Below are positions 1 through 8,700 of a stretch of 64,000 nt of DNA, piece by piece. The stretch is from an uncultured Paraprevotella sp. (GTDB lineage: Bacteria; Bacteroidota; Bacteroidia; Bacteroidales; Bacteroidaceae). A program made the translations under genes and the position numbers. The stretch is from positions 98,352 through 162,351 of the forward strand of contig URDY01000004.1 in the NCBI GenBank assembly GCA_900546665.1, in the 5' to 3' direction. Under the pieces are notes generated by a model, which made no database searches, was not told where the DNA came from, and worked only from the letters and a program-made list of their open reading frames with translations. Position 1 is the stretch's first letter. The number at the start of each line of letters is the position of its first letter.

Positions 1-13
1 ACTACTATAAAAC

Positions 14-50
14 AAGGCCCGCATGCACCTTTACGACACATGCTGGCCTT
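14..50 (-). terminator. Terminator-like hairpin after the phosphohexomutase gene
   Basis: Two arms pair in two blocks, 14-19 with 45-50 and 21-25 with 39-43, with one mismatch between them. On the minus strand the hairpin lies about 80 bases after the stop codon at 128 and is followed by a short T-rich run. A smaller perfect hairpin (78-93) lies between it and the gene. Confidence 0.6.
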
Positions 51-127
51 AATTTTATATCATTATTGTTACCTGACAGAGATCATAATCTCTCAGCAAC
101 AACTTTTTATTCACTATGTGCTTGTGA

Positions 128-1885
128 TTACAAGCCCAAAGACTGCTTTACGGCTTCCACTTTCTGCATAGCTGCTTCTTCTGCCTTCTTGTAGCAACCG
201 GCACACTTCATTTCACCCAAAACTTCGATATAGAACTTGATTTTAGGTTCAGTACCGGAAGGACGTACACTCACCTTTGTACCGTCAGCCGTATACCACT
301 GAAGTACATTGGAAGGTTCCGGCTGGTCTATTGCGACAACTTCACCATTGGCATCCGTTGCTTTCAGCGTCTGATAATCCTTTGTCAATATAACAGGAGA
401 TCCGGCCAGTTCTTTCGGTGCATTGGTACGGAAATCCGTCATCATTTGCTTGATCTCGTCTGCACCGGATTTACCCGGCTTAACGACATTAATGGTATGA
501 TTCAATGAGAAACCGTATTCTACATAAATGTCCATCAATACGTCAAACAAAGTTTTGCCCTGATCCTTGGCCCATGCACAAATTTCAGCCAACAGTGAAC
601 AAGCCGAAACAGCATCCTTGTCACGAACAAAATCCTGAGCCAGGAATCCATAAGATTCCTCACCACCACCAATGTACTGCTTAACACCTTCATTAAGACG
701 GATCTGACGGGCAATCCACTTAAAGCCTGTATAACAATCGTACATTTCAACGTTGTTCTTATCTGCAATGGCTTTGATAAGTTCTGTTGTTACGATAGTC
801 TTGACAATAAATTCATTTCCTTTCATCTTACCCATGGCAATACGGTTCTTGATGATGTAATAAAGGAAAATCATACAAGTCTGGTTTCCATTAACCAATA
901 CCCATTCGCCTTCACTGTTCTTGCAAGCCATTCCTACACGGTCTGCATCAGGATCGGAAGCCATGACGATATCGGCATCGATTTTCTTCGCCAACGCAAT
1001 AGCCATTGACAGAGCTTCTGCATTTTCAGGGTTAGGTGACTGTACTGTCGGGAAATTACCATCCTTGATCATCTGCTCCGGAACGGTATGCACATTCTCA
1101 AAGCCCCACAACTTCAAAGACTGTGGAATAAGCATCATTCCTGTACCATGTATAGGCGTATAAACGATCTTCATGTCCTTCTGACGCTGAATCACCTCCG
1201 GATCAATGGAAATAGTCTTGATCTTTTCAAGATAAACCTGATCTATCTCCTTGCCGATTATTTCAATCAGCGGATTAGCTGAATCCAAAACTGTATTCAG
1301 GCCTTTGATATCTTCCGCTCCCACTTTATTGACTTCCTCTATGATGCCCTTATCATGAGGAGCCAATACCTGTGCACCGTCATCCCAATATGCCTTGTAA
1401 CCGTTATATTCTTTCGGGTTATGAGAAGCGGTCAGAATAATACCGCTCTGGCATCCCAAATGACGGATAGCGAATGACATCTCAGGAGTAGGACGCATAT
1501 CCTCGAACAAATAGACCTTAATGCCGTTAGCAGCGAAAATATTAGCAGAAACTTCTGCGAAAAGACGGCTGTTGTTACGACAATCATGACCTACAACCAC
1601 AGAAATCTGATTCAGATTACTGAAATTCTTATTCAGATAGTTTGACAGTCCCTGTGTAGCAGCACCTACCGTATATATATTCATGCGATTTGTACCTACA
1701 CCCATAATGCCACGCAAACCTCCTGTACCAAACTCGAGATTCTGATAGAAACTTTCTACCAAATCCGTCTTATCAGGATTATCCAGCATTTTCTTGACCT
1801 GAGCCTGGGTGTCGGCATCATATACTGAAGAATTTATCCATGCCTGTGCCTTTGCTTCACAGGACTTGATCAGTTCATTATCCAT
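128..1885 (-). CDS. Phospho-sugar mutase (phosphoglucomutase/phosphomannomutase family)
   Basis: A cytosolic alpha-D-phosphohexomutase that interconverts hexose 1- and 6-phosphates through a phosphoserine. The 585-residue length matches the long PgcA-type branch. All four active-site loops are visible. The phosphoserine loop TASHNP is at 142-147 (Ser144). The metal loop DPDADR is at 301-306, the sugar-specificity loop GGGEES near 396-401, and the phosphate loop RPSGTEPK at 531-538. The start is the only Met that gives the expected N terminus. Bacterial members of this branch usually act as phosphoglucomutases in glycogen or UDP-glucose metabolism. Glucose versus mannose preference cannot be read from the sequence. 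Confidence 0.95.
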   Translation of the reverse strand: MDNELIKSCEAKAQAWINSSVYDADTQAQVKKMLDNPDKTDLVESFYQNLEFGTGGLRGIMGVGTNRMNIYTVGAATQGLSNYLNKNFSNLNQISVVVGHDCRNNSRLFAEVSANIFAANGIKVYLFEDMRPTPEMSFAIRHLGCQSGIILTASHNPKEYNGYKAYWDDGAQVLAPHDKGIIEEVNKVGAEDIKGLNTVLDSANPLIEIIGKEIDQVYLEKIKTISIDPEVIQRQKDMKIVYTPIHGTGMMLIPQSLKLWGFENVHTVPEQMIKDGNFPTVQSPNPENAEALSMAIALAKKIDADIVMASDPDADRVGMACKNSEGEWVLVNGNQTCMIFLYYIIKNRIAMGKMKGNEFIVKTIVTTELIKAIADKNNVEMYDCYTGFKWIARQIRLNEGVKQYIGGGEESYGFLAQDFVRDKDAVSACSLLAEICAWAKDQGKTLFDVLMDIYVEYGFSLNHTINVVKPGKSGADEIKQMMTDFRTNAPKELAGSPVILTKDYQTLKATDANGEVVAIDQPEPSNVLQWYTADGTKVSVRPSGTEPKIKFYIEVLGEMKCAGCYKKAEEAAMQKVEAVKQSLGL

Positions 1886-1931
1886 ATTTCAAATTATGTT
1901 TAGTGAATTTCGATTTTCTTTCTCTAAGCAG

Positions 1932-1939
1932 CAAAATTA
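1932..1939 (-). promoter_or_regulatory. Possible -7 box (TAATTTTG) upstream of the phosphohexomutase
   Basis: On the minus strand this octamer fits the Bacteroides -7 consensus TAnnTTTG and lies about 47 bases before the ATG at 1885. No convincing -33 TTG was found at the usual spacing, so the call is tentative. Confidence 0.35.
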
Positions 1940-1997
1940 ATTATTTCGCCTCATAAAACCTAATGAATGAATGATGATTTTAAGAATTTTATCCTAT

Positions 1998-3659
1998 TTA
2001 TTTCATTTCATACTTTGTTTGGGTTTCCTTAACAATCTGTTTACGGTAACGCTCCGGATATCCGGGACGATTGACCGGTACGCCGTATCCACCAGGTGTG
2101 CGTTCAAAACGGCCATCCTTCTCAGGTCGTATAATTCCGTCGTTATATTTTACCATCAGATATTGTCCCAAATCCATCCACTGATTAAGCATGTTTTCCG
2201 CTGCACGACAGGAATAAGCTGAAAGATAAGCTTTAGCCTTCAACTCGCCTTCTTTTTCCGACAAACTGATGGCCTCTTTTTCTGTTTTCTCCTGCAAACT
2301 ATTATAATCGGATTCCAAACGGTCACGAACCTTTTTCAAATCACCGAAAAGTTGGCAATAACGGGGATAAACCATTGTGCTGACCCAATTACATACCCAA
2401 AATGCACTCTTGAACGAAAAATTCAACGCATTGGCGACCCTGTCGGAATAACAGTCTGGAACATCTACCGTACAACAATATACCGGAGTAAATGCTACCA
2501 TGTTAGCGTCATCGCACCCGAACCAAAGCACACCGCCAACATAATCAGGCAGCCAGTTTCGCATCTGAGCCACCATCACAAAGGCTGACTGCTGAGTAGA
2601 TATAGGACGCTCATTGAAATATTCCTTCTCTCCGACCTTAAATGTAAGAGGCGTCGGCCTGTATGGAGCTTCATAAGGTCCCATGCCCAAATCTTTTGTC
2701 ATATCAAAAGGCGTTCCCTCATAATGATCACGCATCATATCCTTTATATCCTGTACGGAAATCTTCTGCTTGGGTTTCACGAATAAAGGCATCGGTTCTG
2801 CCTTCACATCTTCTCCGGAAGCATAAGGCAAATACCGGTCCATGCCGTCTACAAACTTGTTGAAATAGCTCCAGACTCTGGCTTCACAAAAACGCAGTGC
2901 GCCAAAATCCGCCGGAGCATAAGCTTCGCTAAACGAAAAGTCCTCATCCTTTCCATTAAAATATCCCTTTTCACGAGCCAGACTGATCACATCCTTTGAA
3001 TAAATACAGTTGGCCTTGTCATTTAAGGGAAATTTCCGGATACGGCTATGATTGGCATGCGCACTGATGCAGTCATCCGGCACCCGGACAGCCACCCAGA
3101 CTGCTCCCTTGCGTCCGGGTCCCTTACCGATAAGTTCCATTATCCAGGCTTCATTCTTATCTGCAACAGTAAAACTTTCGCCTTCACTGCAATAACCATA
3201 TTTTTCGACAAGACCGGTCATTACATCTATGGCCTCTCTGGCAGAACGAGAACGTTGCAATGCTATATAGATCAGGCTACCATAATCCAGCAATCCCGTA
3301 GAATCCGCCAACTCCGACCGGCCGCCGAATGTTGTTTCGGTAATCGTAACCTGAAATTCATTCATGTTGCCGACCACATTATATGTTTCCTTAGCTTCTT
3401 CTATCTCACCCAAATAATTATTGGTTTCCCAACTATAGACAGATCGGGTCTGCCCCTTTGCATGACAAGCAGCAGGATAATGGGCCAGATAACCAAAACT
3501 TCCGAAATCATCGGCACTGTATGACACAATAACCGAACCGTCAGCAGACGCTTTCTTTCCTACAATCAAATTGGTACAAGCCTCGCTTCTGTCAACCATA
3601 AGCACCAAAGCTGCCAATACCGCAACCAGTTTAATTCTCATTATATTTGTTTTTATCAT
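1998..3659 (-). CDS. Secreted C69-family dipeptidase
   Basis: A cysteine peptidase of the C69 (former U34) family, whose N-terminal nucleophile Cys is exposed when the leader is removed. The Met at 3641 begins a good signal peptide (MRIKLVAVLAALVLMVDRSEA) followed at once by CTNLIVGKKAS, the family's catalytic start. I use the upstream ATG at 3659 because it overlaps the stop of the M23 gene by one base (TAATG), suggesting translational coupling; 3641 is equally possible. The open frame extends further upstream, but that would run into the M23 gene. Length (about 553 residues) and conserved C-terminal blocks fit family members that trim short peptides in the periplasm. The likely partner is the M23 protein just upstream. 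Confidence 0.85.
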   Translation of the reverse strand: MIKTNIMRIKLVAVLAALVLMVDRSEACTNLIVGKKASADGSVIVSYSADDFGSFGYLAHYPAACHAKGQTRSVYSWETNNYLGEIEEAKETYNVVGNMNEFQVTITETTFGGRSELADSTGLLDYGSLIYIALQRSRSAREAIDVMTGLVEKYGYCSEGESFTVADKNEAWIMELIGKGPGRKGAVWVAVRVPDDCISAHANHSRIRKFPLNDKANCIYSKDVISLAREKGYFNGKDEDFSFSEAYAPADFGALRFCEARVWSYFNKFVDGMDRYLPYASGEDVKAEPMPLFVKPKQKISVQDIKDMMRDHYEGTPFDMTKDLGMGPYEAPYRPTPLTFKVGEKEYFNERPISTQQSAFVMVAQMRNWLPDYVGGVLWFGCDDANMVAFTPVYCCTVDVPDCYSDRVANALNFSFKSAFWVCNWVSTMVYPRYCQLFGDLKKVRDRLESDYNSLQEKTEKEAISLSEKEGELKAKAYLSAYSCRAAENMLNQWMDLGQYLMVKYNDGIIRPEKDGRFERTPGGYGVPVNRPGYPERYRKQIVKETQTKYEMK

Positions 3660-5365
3660 TAATAAATAAATTTTTGTCTGTACACTTCCTTGTTTCCACA
3701 GCGGTCTTCGACCTCTATTGTCAGAGCCCGCATTTTCCCTTCCTTCTTTAAAGGCGATTCTTTCAGTCTGCAAGTCCATACATTATCATCTCTTACAAAC
3801 AAGATAAAAGCACCATCCACATTGGCCTTAAAACGTTTTACTCCGGTATGTTTATCTGTAACCTTTACCTTCAGTATGGCTGCGTTACGTCCTATCCACG
3901 CTCCTACAGGTGCTACAACAGGAGGCACCGTATCCTGCATGATTTCATACGTTTCGGTAAGGTCTCTGATCTGGGCCACCAACCATCCCTTATCATACTG
4001 ATTGCCCACATAGCCTTTAGAAGAAGCTATATAGTATTTGGAAAGATCGCCAGTCGCCTTTTTAGGCGAGATCATCAAGGTAGCCCGTTTGAGCAAAGGT
4101 ATTTCATCGTCACTGAACCGGTACGTATTCGACACACAATCCGGTTTGGCTGTCATTTCTATCTCCAGCCGTTCGTCTTTAGCCAAAGCCCCGTTCGGTA
4201 TACGCAATTCCATGCCAGGACGCTGGACTACATGAGTCTGATTAGCCACAAGAAAATCCGGTGAATTCCGACGAGCTCTTTCCTTTTCTTCTTCCTTTCT
4301 CAAAGCCATTTCATCCTGTTTACCCAAAACAGCAAACCGTGTGACCGTTCTGTTTCCTTTCAAGTCTTCAAGAATATATTCAAAATGGTATAAACGTTCC
4401 TCATTGATGTCTATCCAACCCTGATTGGAACCTACCGTAATAAAATCCAGTTTATTACCGGGTTCAAGAAAAGATTTCAGATACCAGTGTCTGGTTTTTC
4501 GGAAATGGGCATAATCCCCCCATGCATTAACCATGGGATTCTCATCAAAACGGAACTGATCCAGCTCACTTTTAAACACGGTATGACCATCAACATTCAA
4601 TATGATACGATAAACACCGAACTTATTGCCGGTTCCATTCATATAATCATCCGCCCATACGGCTGCACCGATTCGCCCCCATGCATTACAGACGACACGA
4701 CCATCCTTTCCTGGAGAAAAACTGACTGATTTTCCGCTTCCGTCAATAATTCCCTTTCCGGATGAAGCATACAGTTTTATACCATGTATCCGAGGAGGCA
4801 TATCATCTTTTATCAAATGAGTAAAGTAAGGTAACGGATCTACAAGATCAAACATGTCACCGCCCAGCGGTTTCTGAAACTCCAAATGAAGATGTGGGGC
4901 TAAAGAAGCACCTGTATTTCCACTATAGGCAATCCACATACCAGCCTTGACAGGAAAAACACCCGGCTGAAGCCGAACATCCACTTCGTCATTCTGTTCC
5001 TTATACTGCTGCTGCCTCAGTAACTGATGAAGAGCCGGAACGAAATCATTCAGATGGCAATAGACAGAAACCAAACCATTGGGATGCGTCACGTAAAGGG
5101 CATTACCGAACCCGTTTTTTCCCACCGTCATACGGGAAACATAACCATCACCTACAGCCAATATCCTTTTATTCACCACTCCCTGAGTCTTGACATCAAT
5201 TCCACAATGGAAATGATTGGGACGCGGCTCTCCGAAACTGCCGGAAAGCAGACACGGAATCTCTACCGGTGAATGCCATGATGATCCCTGTGCAAACAGA
5301 CTTGCGCCTGAATAAAGACATCCCGCCAGCAGTATATACCATTTCAAATGCTTCATTCCATCCAT
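3659..5365 (-). CDS. M23 (LytM-type) zinc metallopeptidase, exported
   Basis: A predicted periplasmic peptidase that would cut peptidoglycan cross-links or related peptides. An N-terminal signal peptide ends near residue 25 (after FAQ). The LytM domain occupies about residues 35-165. Its zinc-site elements are visible: HFHCGID at 51-57 (His53, Asp57) and HLH at 158-160. The roughly 400 residues after the domain are predicted beta-rich and unassigned, including a charged stretch near 355-370. The stop codon overlaps the start of the C69 dipeptidase gene, so the two are probably made together, one freeing peptides and the other trimming them. That division of labour is inferred. Confidence 0.85.
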   Translation of the reverse strand: MDGMKHLKWYILLAGCLYSGASLFAQGSSWHSPVEIPCLLSGSFGEPRPNHFHCGIDVKTQGVVNKRILAVGDGYVSRMTVGKNGFGNALYVTHPNGLVSVYCHLNDFVPALHQLLRQQQYKEQNDEVDVRLQPGVFPVKAGMWIAYSGNTGASLAPHLHLEFQKPLGGDMFDLVDPLPYFTHLIKDDMPPRIHGIKLYASSGKGIIDGSGKSVSFSPGKDGRVVCNAWGRIGAAVWADDYMNGTGNKFGVYRIILNVDGHTVFKSELDQFRFDENPMVNAWGDYAHFRKTRHWYLKSFLEPGNKLDFITVGSNQGWIDINEERLYHFEYILEDLKGNRTVTRFAVLGKQDEMALRKEEEKERARRNSPDFLVANQTHVVQRPGMELRIPNGALAKDERLEIEMTAKPDCVSNTYRFSDDEIPLLKRATLMISPKKATGDLSKYYIASSKGYVGNQYDKGWLVAQIRDLTETYEIMQDTVPPVVAPVGAWIGRNAAILKVKVTDKHTGVKRFKANVDGAFILFVRDDNVWTCRLKESPLKKEGKMRALTIEVEDRCGNKEVYRQKFIY

Positions 5366-5468
5366 ATTAATTAATAAAAAAAGATCACCTGCCCTGCCTT
5401 GCCATTCATTACGGAACAGTAAAGCAGAACCGGCAATCGATATCAGACAGTTCTCAAAAATAAAACAA

Positions 5469-6317
5469 TCAACAAGCCTTGAAACTCATATCAAGACCTT
5501 TCACCGAATGAGTGAGGGCACCAACGGAAATATAATCCACGCCACATTCTGCATAATCCCGCAAGGTATCAAAAGTAATACCACCACTGGATTCTGTTTC
5601 AAAACGGCCACCGATCATTTCAACCGCTTTCTTGGTATCGGCCGGTGTAAAGTTATCCAGCATAATCCGATCAACACCACCTATTTCCAACACCTGCTGC
5701 AATTCATCAAAATTGCGTACTTCAATTTCAATTTTCAGATCCTTACCCTTAGCCTTCAAATACTCATGACAACGGTTAATGGCATTGGCGATACCTCCGG
5801 CAAAATCCACATGATTGTCTTTTAACAGGATCATATCAAAAAGACCTATTCTGTGATTGACACCTCCTCCGATCTTTACGGCAGCCTTCTCCAGCATACG
5901 CATACCCGGCGTTGTCTTTCTTGTATCCAACACCCTGGTCTTTGTGCCCTTAAGGCGTTCTACATATTTACTGGTCATCGTTGCGATGCCACTCATACGC
6001 TGCATGATGTTCAACATCAGACGCTCGGTCTGCAAAAGGCTCTGCACTTTTCCCGTAACCACCATCGCCACATCCCCCGGCTTAACATGAGCTCCGTCCT
6101 GTATAAAGACTTCCACCTGCATGGTAGGATCAAAACGATGGAATACTTCTTTGGCTATTTCTATTCCGGCCAGGACGCCTTCTTCCTTGATCAGCAATTT
6201 TGATTTACCCATGGCATCAGCCGGAATACAACACAGTGTAGTATGATCTCCATCACCGATATCCTCAGCAAAAGCCAAGTCTATCAGTCTGTCATTCAAT
6301 TCTTCTACTGAAAGCAT
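5469..6317 (-). CDS. nadC: Nicotinate-nucleotide diphosphorylase (carboxylating)
   Basis: Quinolinate phosphoribosyltransferase, which converts quinolinate and PRPP to nicotinate mononucleotide in de novo NAD synthesis. The length of 282 residues is typical. The PRPP/quinolinate signature TRKTTPGMR is at 132-140. HR at 155-156 and LLKDNH near 164-169 line the active site, and the C-terminal glycine-rich TIM-barrel end (SSGGI, YISVGALTHS) is intact. A TATCTTTG promoter box lies about 46 bases upstream. nadA and nadB are not in this window. Confidence 0.96.
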   Translation of the reverse strand: MLSVEELNDRLIDLAFAEDIGDGDHTTLCCIPADAMGKSKLLIKEEGVLAGIEIAKEVFHRFDPTMQVEVFIQDGAHVKPGDVAMVVTGKVQSLLQTERLMLNIMQRMSGIATMTSKYVERLKGTKTRVLDTRKTTPGMRMLEKAAVKIGGGVNHRIGLFDMILLKDNHVDFAGGIANAINRCHEYLKAKGKDLKIEIEVRNFDELQQVLEIGGVDRIMLDNFTPADTKKAVEMIGGRFETESSGGITFDTLRDYAECGVDYISVGALTHSVKGLDMSFKAC

Positions 6318-6362
6318 AATATTGATTTATCTGTTATTGATTATTATCCGTTTATTTCATGA

Positions 6363-6370
6363 CAAAGATA
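6363..6370 (-). promoter_or_regulatory. -7 box (TATCTTTG) of nadC
   Basis: On the minus strand the octamer matches TAnnTTTG exactly and sits 46 bases before the nadC ATG. The rest of the region between nadC and the lipoprotein gene shows no other feature. Confidence 0.55.
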
Positions 6371-6578
6371 ATGATAATCTCTGGAATTGAAAAAGAAAAT
6401 CATCTTATTTGACCGGTTCTTTATCACAAACTGTTTCATCGGACCATCGAAAAGAAGCATACCTGCCATACCATTCATCGAATTCCACTTCACACAAAAA
6501 GAACAAAACTGGCCATTCCGCAATAAAGACCCATCTATTTACCTGATCTTATTTTTTCGGAATATCACTTTTTTATAG

Positions 6579-6586
6579 TACATTTG
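6579..6586 (+). promoter_or_regulatory. -7 box (TACATTTG) for the lipoprotein-rsmG-MBL run
   Basis: An exact TAnnTTTG match 20 bases before the ATG at 6607. It would start the transcript of the three plus-strand genes that follow with short spacers (5 and 12 bases). Confidence 0.6.
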
Positions 6587-6606
6587 TAGTTAAAAACAAA
6601 GTAAAA

Positions 6607-7401
6607 ATGAAAGTAAAATTTCTGCCATTCGGTATCATGGCTGTTACAGTTCTTCTCCTCACTTCCTGCCAAAAGCAAAGTAAAGCTGAGCAATGCCATT
6701 TCAGAACATTAACACTGGAAAAAAATATCCCGCTGGATTCAGAAAAAGAACCTGCTTACCATATTACCGTAATGATGGATGAAATGACTGCACCCGAAAT
6801 GACAGCCCGAAGAATCAACAGCGAAATCATACAACAAACATTCAATTACAATCTTTCATCAATAACGACTGCTATCGATTCTTTCTATCGTGCACAAACA
6901 CGTGAATACAAGGAAAAACTTTTTGACCTATATCAGGCTGACATCCAAAACGGCATGAATGCCAACTGGTATAATTACCGTTTCAATATCAAGACAAGTC
7001 ATTCCACAGGTTTTCAAGACTGCATCAGTTATGAAATACATACATCCCGCTACGAAGGAGGGGCACACGAATATAACCAGACCTTTTACTTGAACTTCAA
7101 CCCAGAAAACGGCGAAAAGATTCTGCTCAACAATATCTTCACGCCCAATTACCAGTCCGAACTGACCAGATTATTGCAAGACGAACTGGTGCGGCAGTTT
7201 AACAGTAAAGACGTAAAAGAACTATCAGAAAAAGGTATTTTAAATACTACCGATTTCTATATAACTTCAAATTTCAAATTAGGAAAAGACAGTATGGAAT
7301 TTCTATACAATGTATACGAAATAGCTCCATACGACATCGGCCCCATTCGTATCCGACTGTCGTACAAACAACTTTCTTCGATTTTAACAACAAAAAATTA
7401 G
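6607..7401 (+). CDS. DUF3298-type lipoprotein
   Basis: A predicted lipoprotein with a lipobox ending LLTSC (Cys21). The mature part resembles the DUF4163/DUF3298 pair found in RsiV-like and PdaC-associated proteins. It has an N-terminal alpha/beta block, then YEGGAHEYNQTFYLNF near residues 150-165, and a C-terminal YEIAPYDIGPIRIRLSY, both typical of DUF3298. The function of this group in Bacteroidetes is not established. It is the first gene of a short run with rsmG and an MBL hydrolase, but nothing indicates a shared pathway. Confidence 0.75.
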   Translation: MKVKFLPFGIMAVTVLLLTSCQKQSKAEQCHFRTLTLEKNIPLDSEKEPAYHITVMMDEMTAPEMTARRINSEIIQQTFNYNLSSITTAIDSFYRAQTREYKEKLFDLYQADIQNGMNANWYNYRFNIKTSHSTGFQDCISYEIHTSRYEGGAHEYNQTFYLNFNPENGEKILLNNIFTPNYQSELTRLLQDELVRQFNSKDVKELSEKGILNTTDFYITSNFKLGKDSMEFLYNVYEIAPYDIGPIRIRLSYKQLSSILTTKN

Positions 7402-7406
7402 CATAT

Positions 7407-8027
7407 ATGGAACAAATTCGTCATTATTTTCCAGAACTGACTCCCATACAGATAGAACAACTATCACAACTGGACAGTCTCTATCATGACTGGAACTCCA
7501 AGATCAATGTTATCTCACGAAAAGACATTGACAATCTGTATGAACATCATGTCCTGCATTCCATGAGCATAGCCAAAGCCATACGTTTCAAGCCCGGCAC
7601 TGAGATCATGGATTTAGGGACAGGAGGCGGATTCCCTGGAATTCCCTTGGCCATCCTTTTCCCTGAGTGCCACTTTCATCTTGTCGACAGCATAGGAAAG
7701 AAGATCAAGGTATGCACTGAAGTGGCCAAAGAAATAGGACTGTCCAATGTCTCATTCCGCCACTGTCGCGCAGAAGAGGAAAAAGCCCTGTTTGACTTCG
7801 TTGTAAGCCGCGCCGTCATGCCTCTTGCTGATCTTGTAAAAATCATACGCAAAAATATCAAAAAAGAAAATCACAATGCTTTGCCTAACGGAGTGCTTTG
7901 CCTTAAGGGTGGTGAACTGGAAAATGAAATCCAGCCTTTCCGTCATCATGCAATGATTACCTCACTTGACGATTTTTATGAAGAAGAATTCTTCAAGACC
8001 AAGAAACTGGTTTATGTATCACTCTAA
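7407..8027 (+). CDS. rsmG: 16S rRNA (guanine527-N7)-methyltransferase RsmG
   Basis: A SAM-dependent methyltransferase that modifies G527 of 16S rRNA (formerly GidB). The length of 206 residues is normal. The SAM-binding motif DLGTGGGFPGIP is at 69-80, and an acidic/LVD motif (HFHLVDSIGKK) follows as expected. FDFVVSRAVMPL near 130 is the conserved post-II block. It starts 5 bases after the lipoprotein stop. Confidence 0.95.
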   Translation: MEQIRHYFPELTPIQIEQLSQLDSLYHDWNSKINVISRKDIDNLYEHHVLHSMSIAKAIRFKPGTEIMDLGTGGGFPGIPLAILFPECHFHLVDSIGKKIKVCTEVAKEIGLSNVSFRHCRAEEEKALFDFVVSRAVMPLADLVKIIRKNIKKENHNALPNGVLCLKGGELENEIQPFRHHAMITSLDDFYEEEFFKTKKLVYVSL

Positions 8028-8039
8028 AAACAGACAACT

Positions 8040-8687
8040 ATGCTTAAGATTCAAACCATACAGATGAACATGCTCGAAGAAAACTGTTATGTAGTATTCG
8101 ACGAGAGCAAGGAAGCCGTAGTCATCGATTGCGGGGCACTACAACCGTCAGACCGTCAGAAGCTGACAGATCTGATCAATGCCAACCAACTGAAACTTCG
8201 CCATCACTTATGTACCCACATGCACTACGACCACTGCTTCGGTGCTGCTTTCATCAAAGAAACATACGGTCTGGGACCTGAGTTTAACGCAGCAGACATG
8301 GATATCTATCACGGAATGGGAGCAGATCTCTTTGGTCCTCTACGCCATTATATGACAACAGACCAGCTTCCGGAACCAGCGGCATTTCTTCAGGATGGCA
8401 ATGAAATACAGTTCGGCACTCATACCTTGAAAGTTATCTCTACTCCGGGACATTCACCTGGCAGTATTTGCTTCTATTGTGAATCAGAGAAGGTACTCTT
8501 TGCAGGCGACACACTGTTCTACGCGAGCATCGGACGCACCGATATTGCAGGCGGAAGCTTTGAAGATCTGAGTCGCAGCATCAAGGATAAACTGTTTTCA
8601 CTGCCGGATGAAGTCAATGTCTATACCGGACACGGTATCCGCACTCAAATAGGTTTTGAAAAACAATATAATCCTTACGTCCATTAA
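8040..8687 (+). CDS. MBL-fold (glyoxalase II-like) metallohydrolase
   Basis: A metallo-beta-lactamase-fold hydrolase. The zinc motif THMHYDH at 59-65 corresponds to the usual HxHxDH. The remaining ligands are visible as TPGHSPGS (His138), FAGDTLF (Asp157) and a C-terminal TGHG. The length of 215 residues fits the short glyoxalase II-like group, which lacks the C-terminal glutathione-binding helices of true GloB. A thioester substrate is plausible but unproven. It is last in the plus-strand run and meets the mscS gene tail to tail. Confidence 0.85.
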   Translation: MLKIQTIQMNMLEENCYVVFDESKEAVVIDCGALQPSDRQKLTDLINANQLKLRHHLCTHMHYDHCFGAAFIKETYGLGPEFNAADMDIYHGMGADLFGPLRHYMTTDQLPEPAAFLQDGNEIQFGTHTLKVISTPGHSPGSICFYCESEKVLFAGDTLFYASIGRTDIAGGSFEDLSRSIKDKLFSLPDEVNVYTGHGIRTQIGFEKQYNPYVH

Positions 8688-8700
8688 GACACTCATCTGG

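Noticed and set aside
3048-3524. 158-residue plus-strand open frame opposite the C69 peptidase gene
   Set aside because: It is a shadow of the well-supported minus-strand gene and has no recognisable domain.
6387-6578. 63-residue plus-strand open frame between nadC and the lipoprotein gene
   Set aside because: It overlaps the two promoter boxes, has no family resemblance and looks like chance coding in AT-rich spacer.
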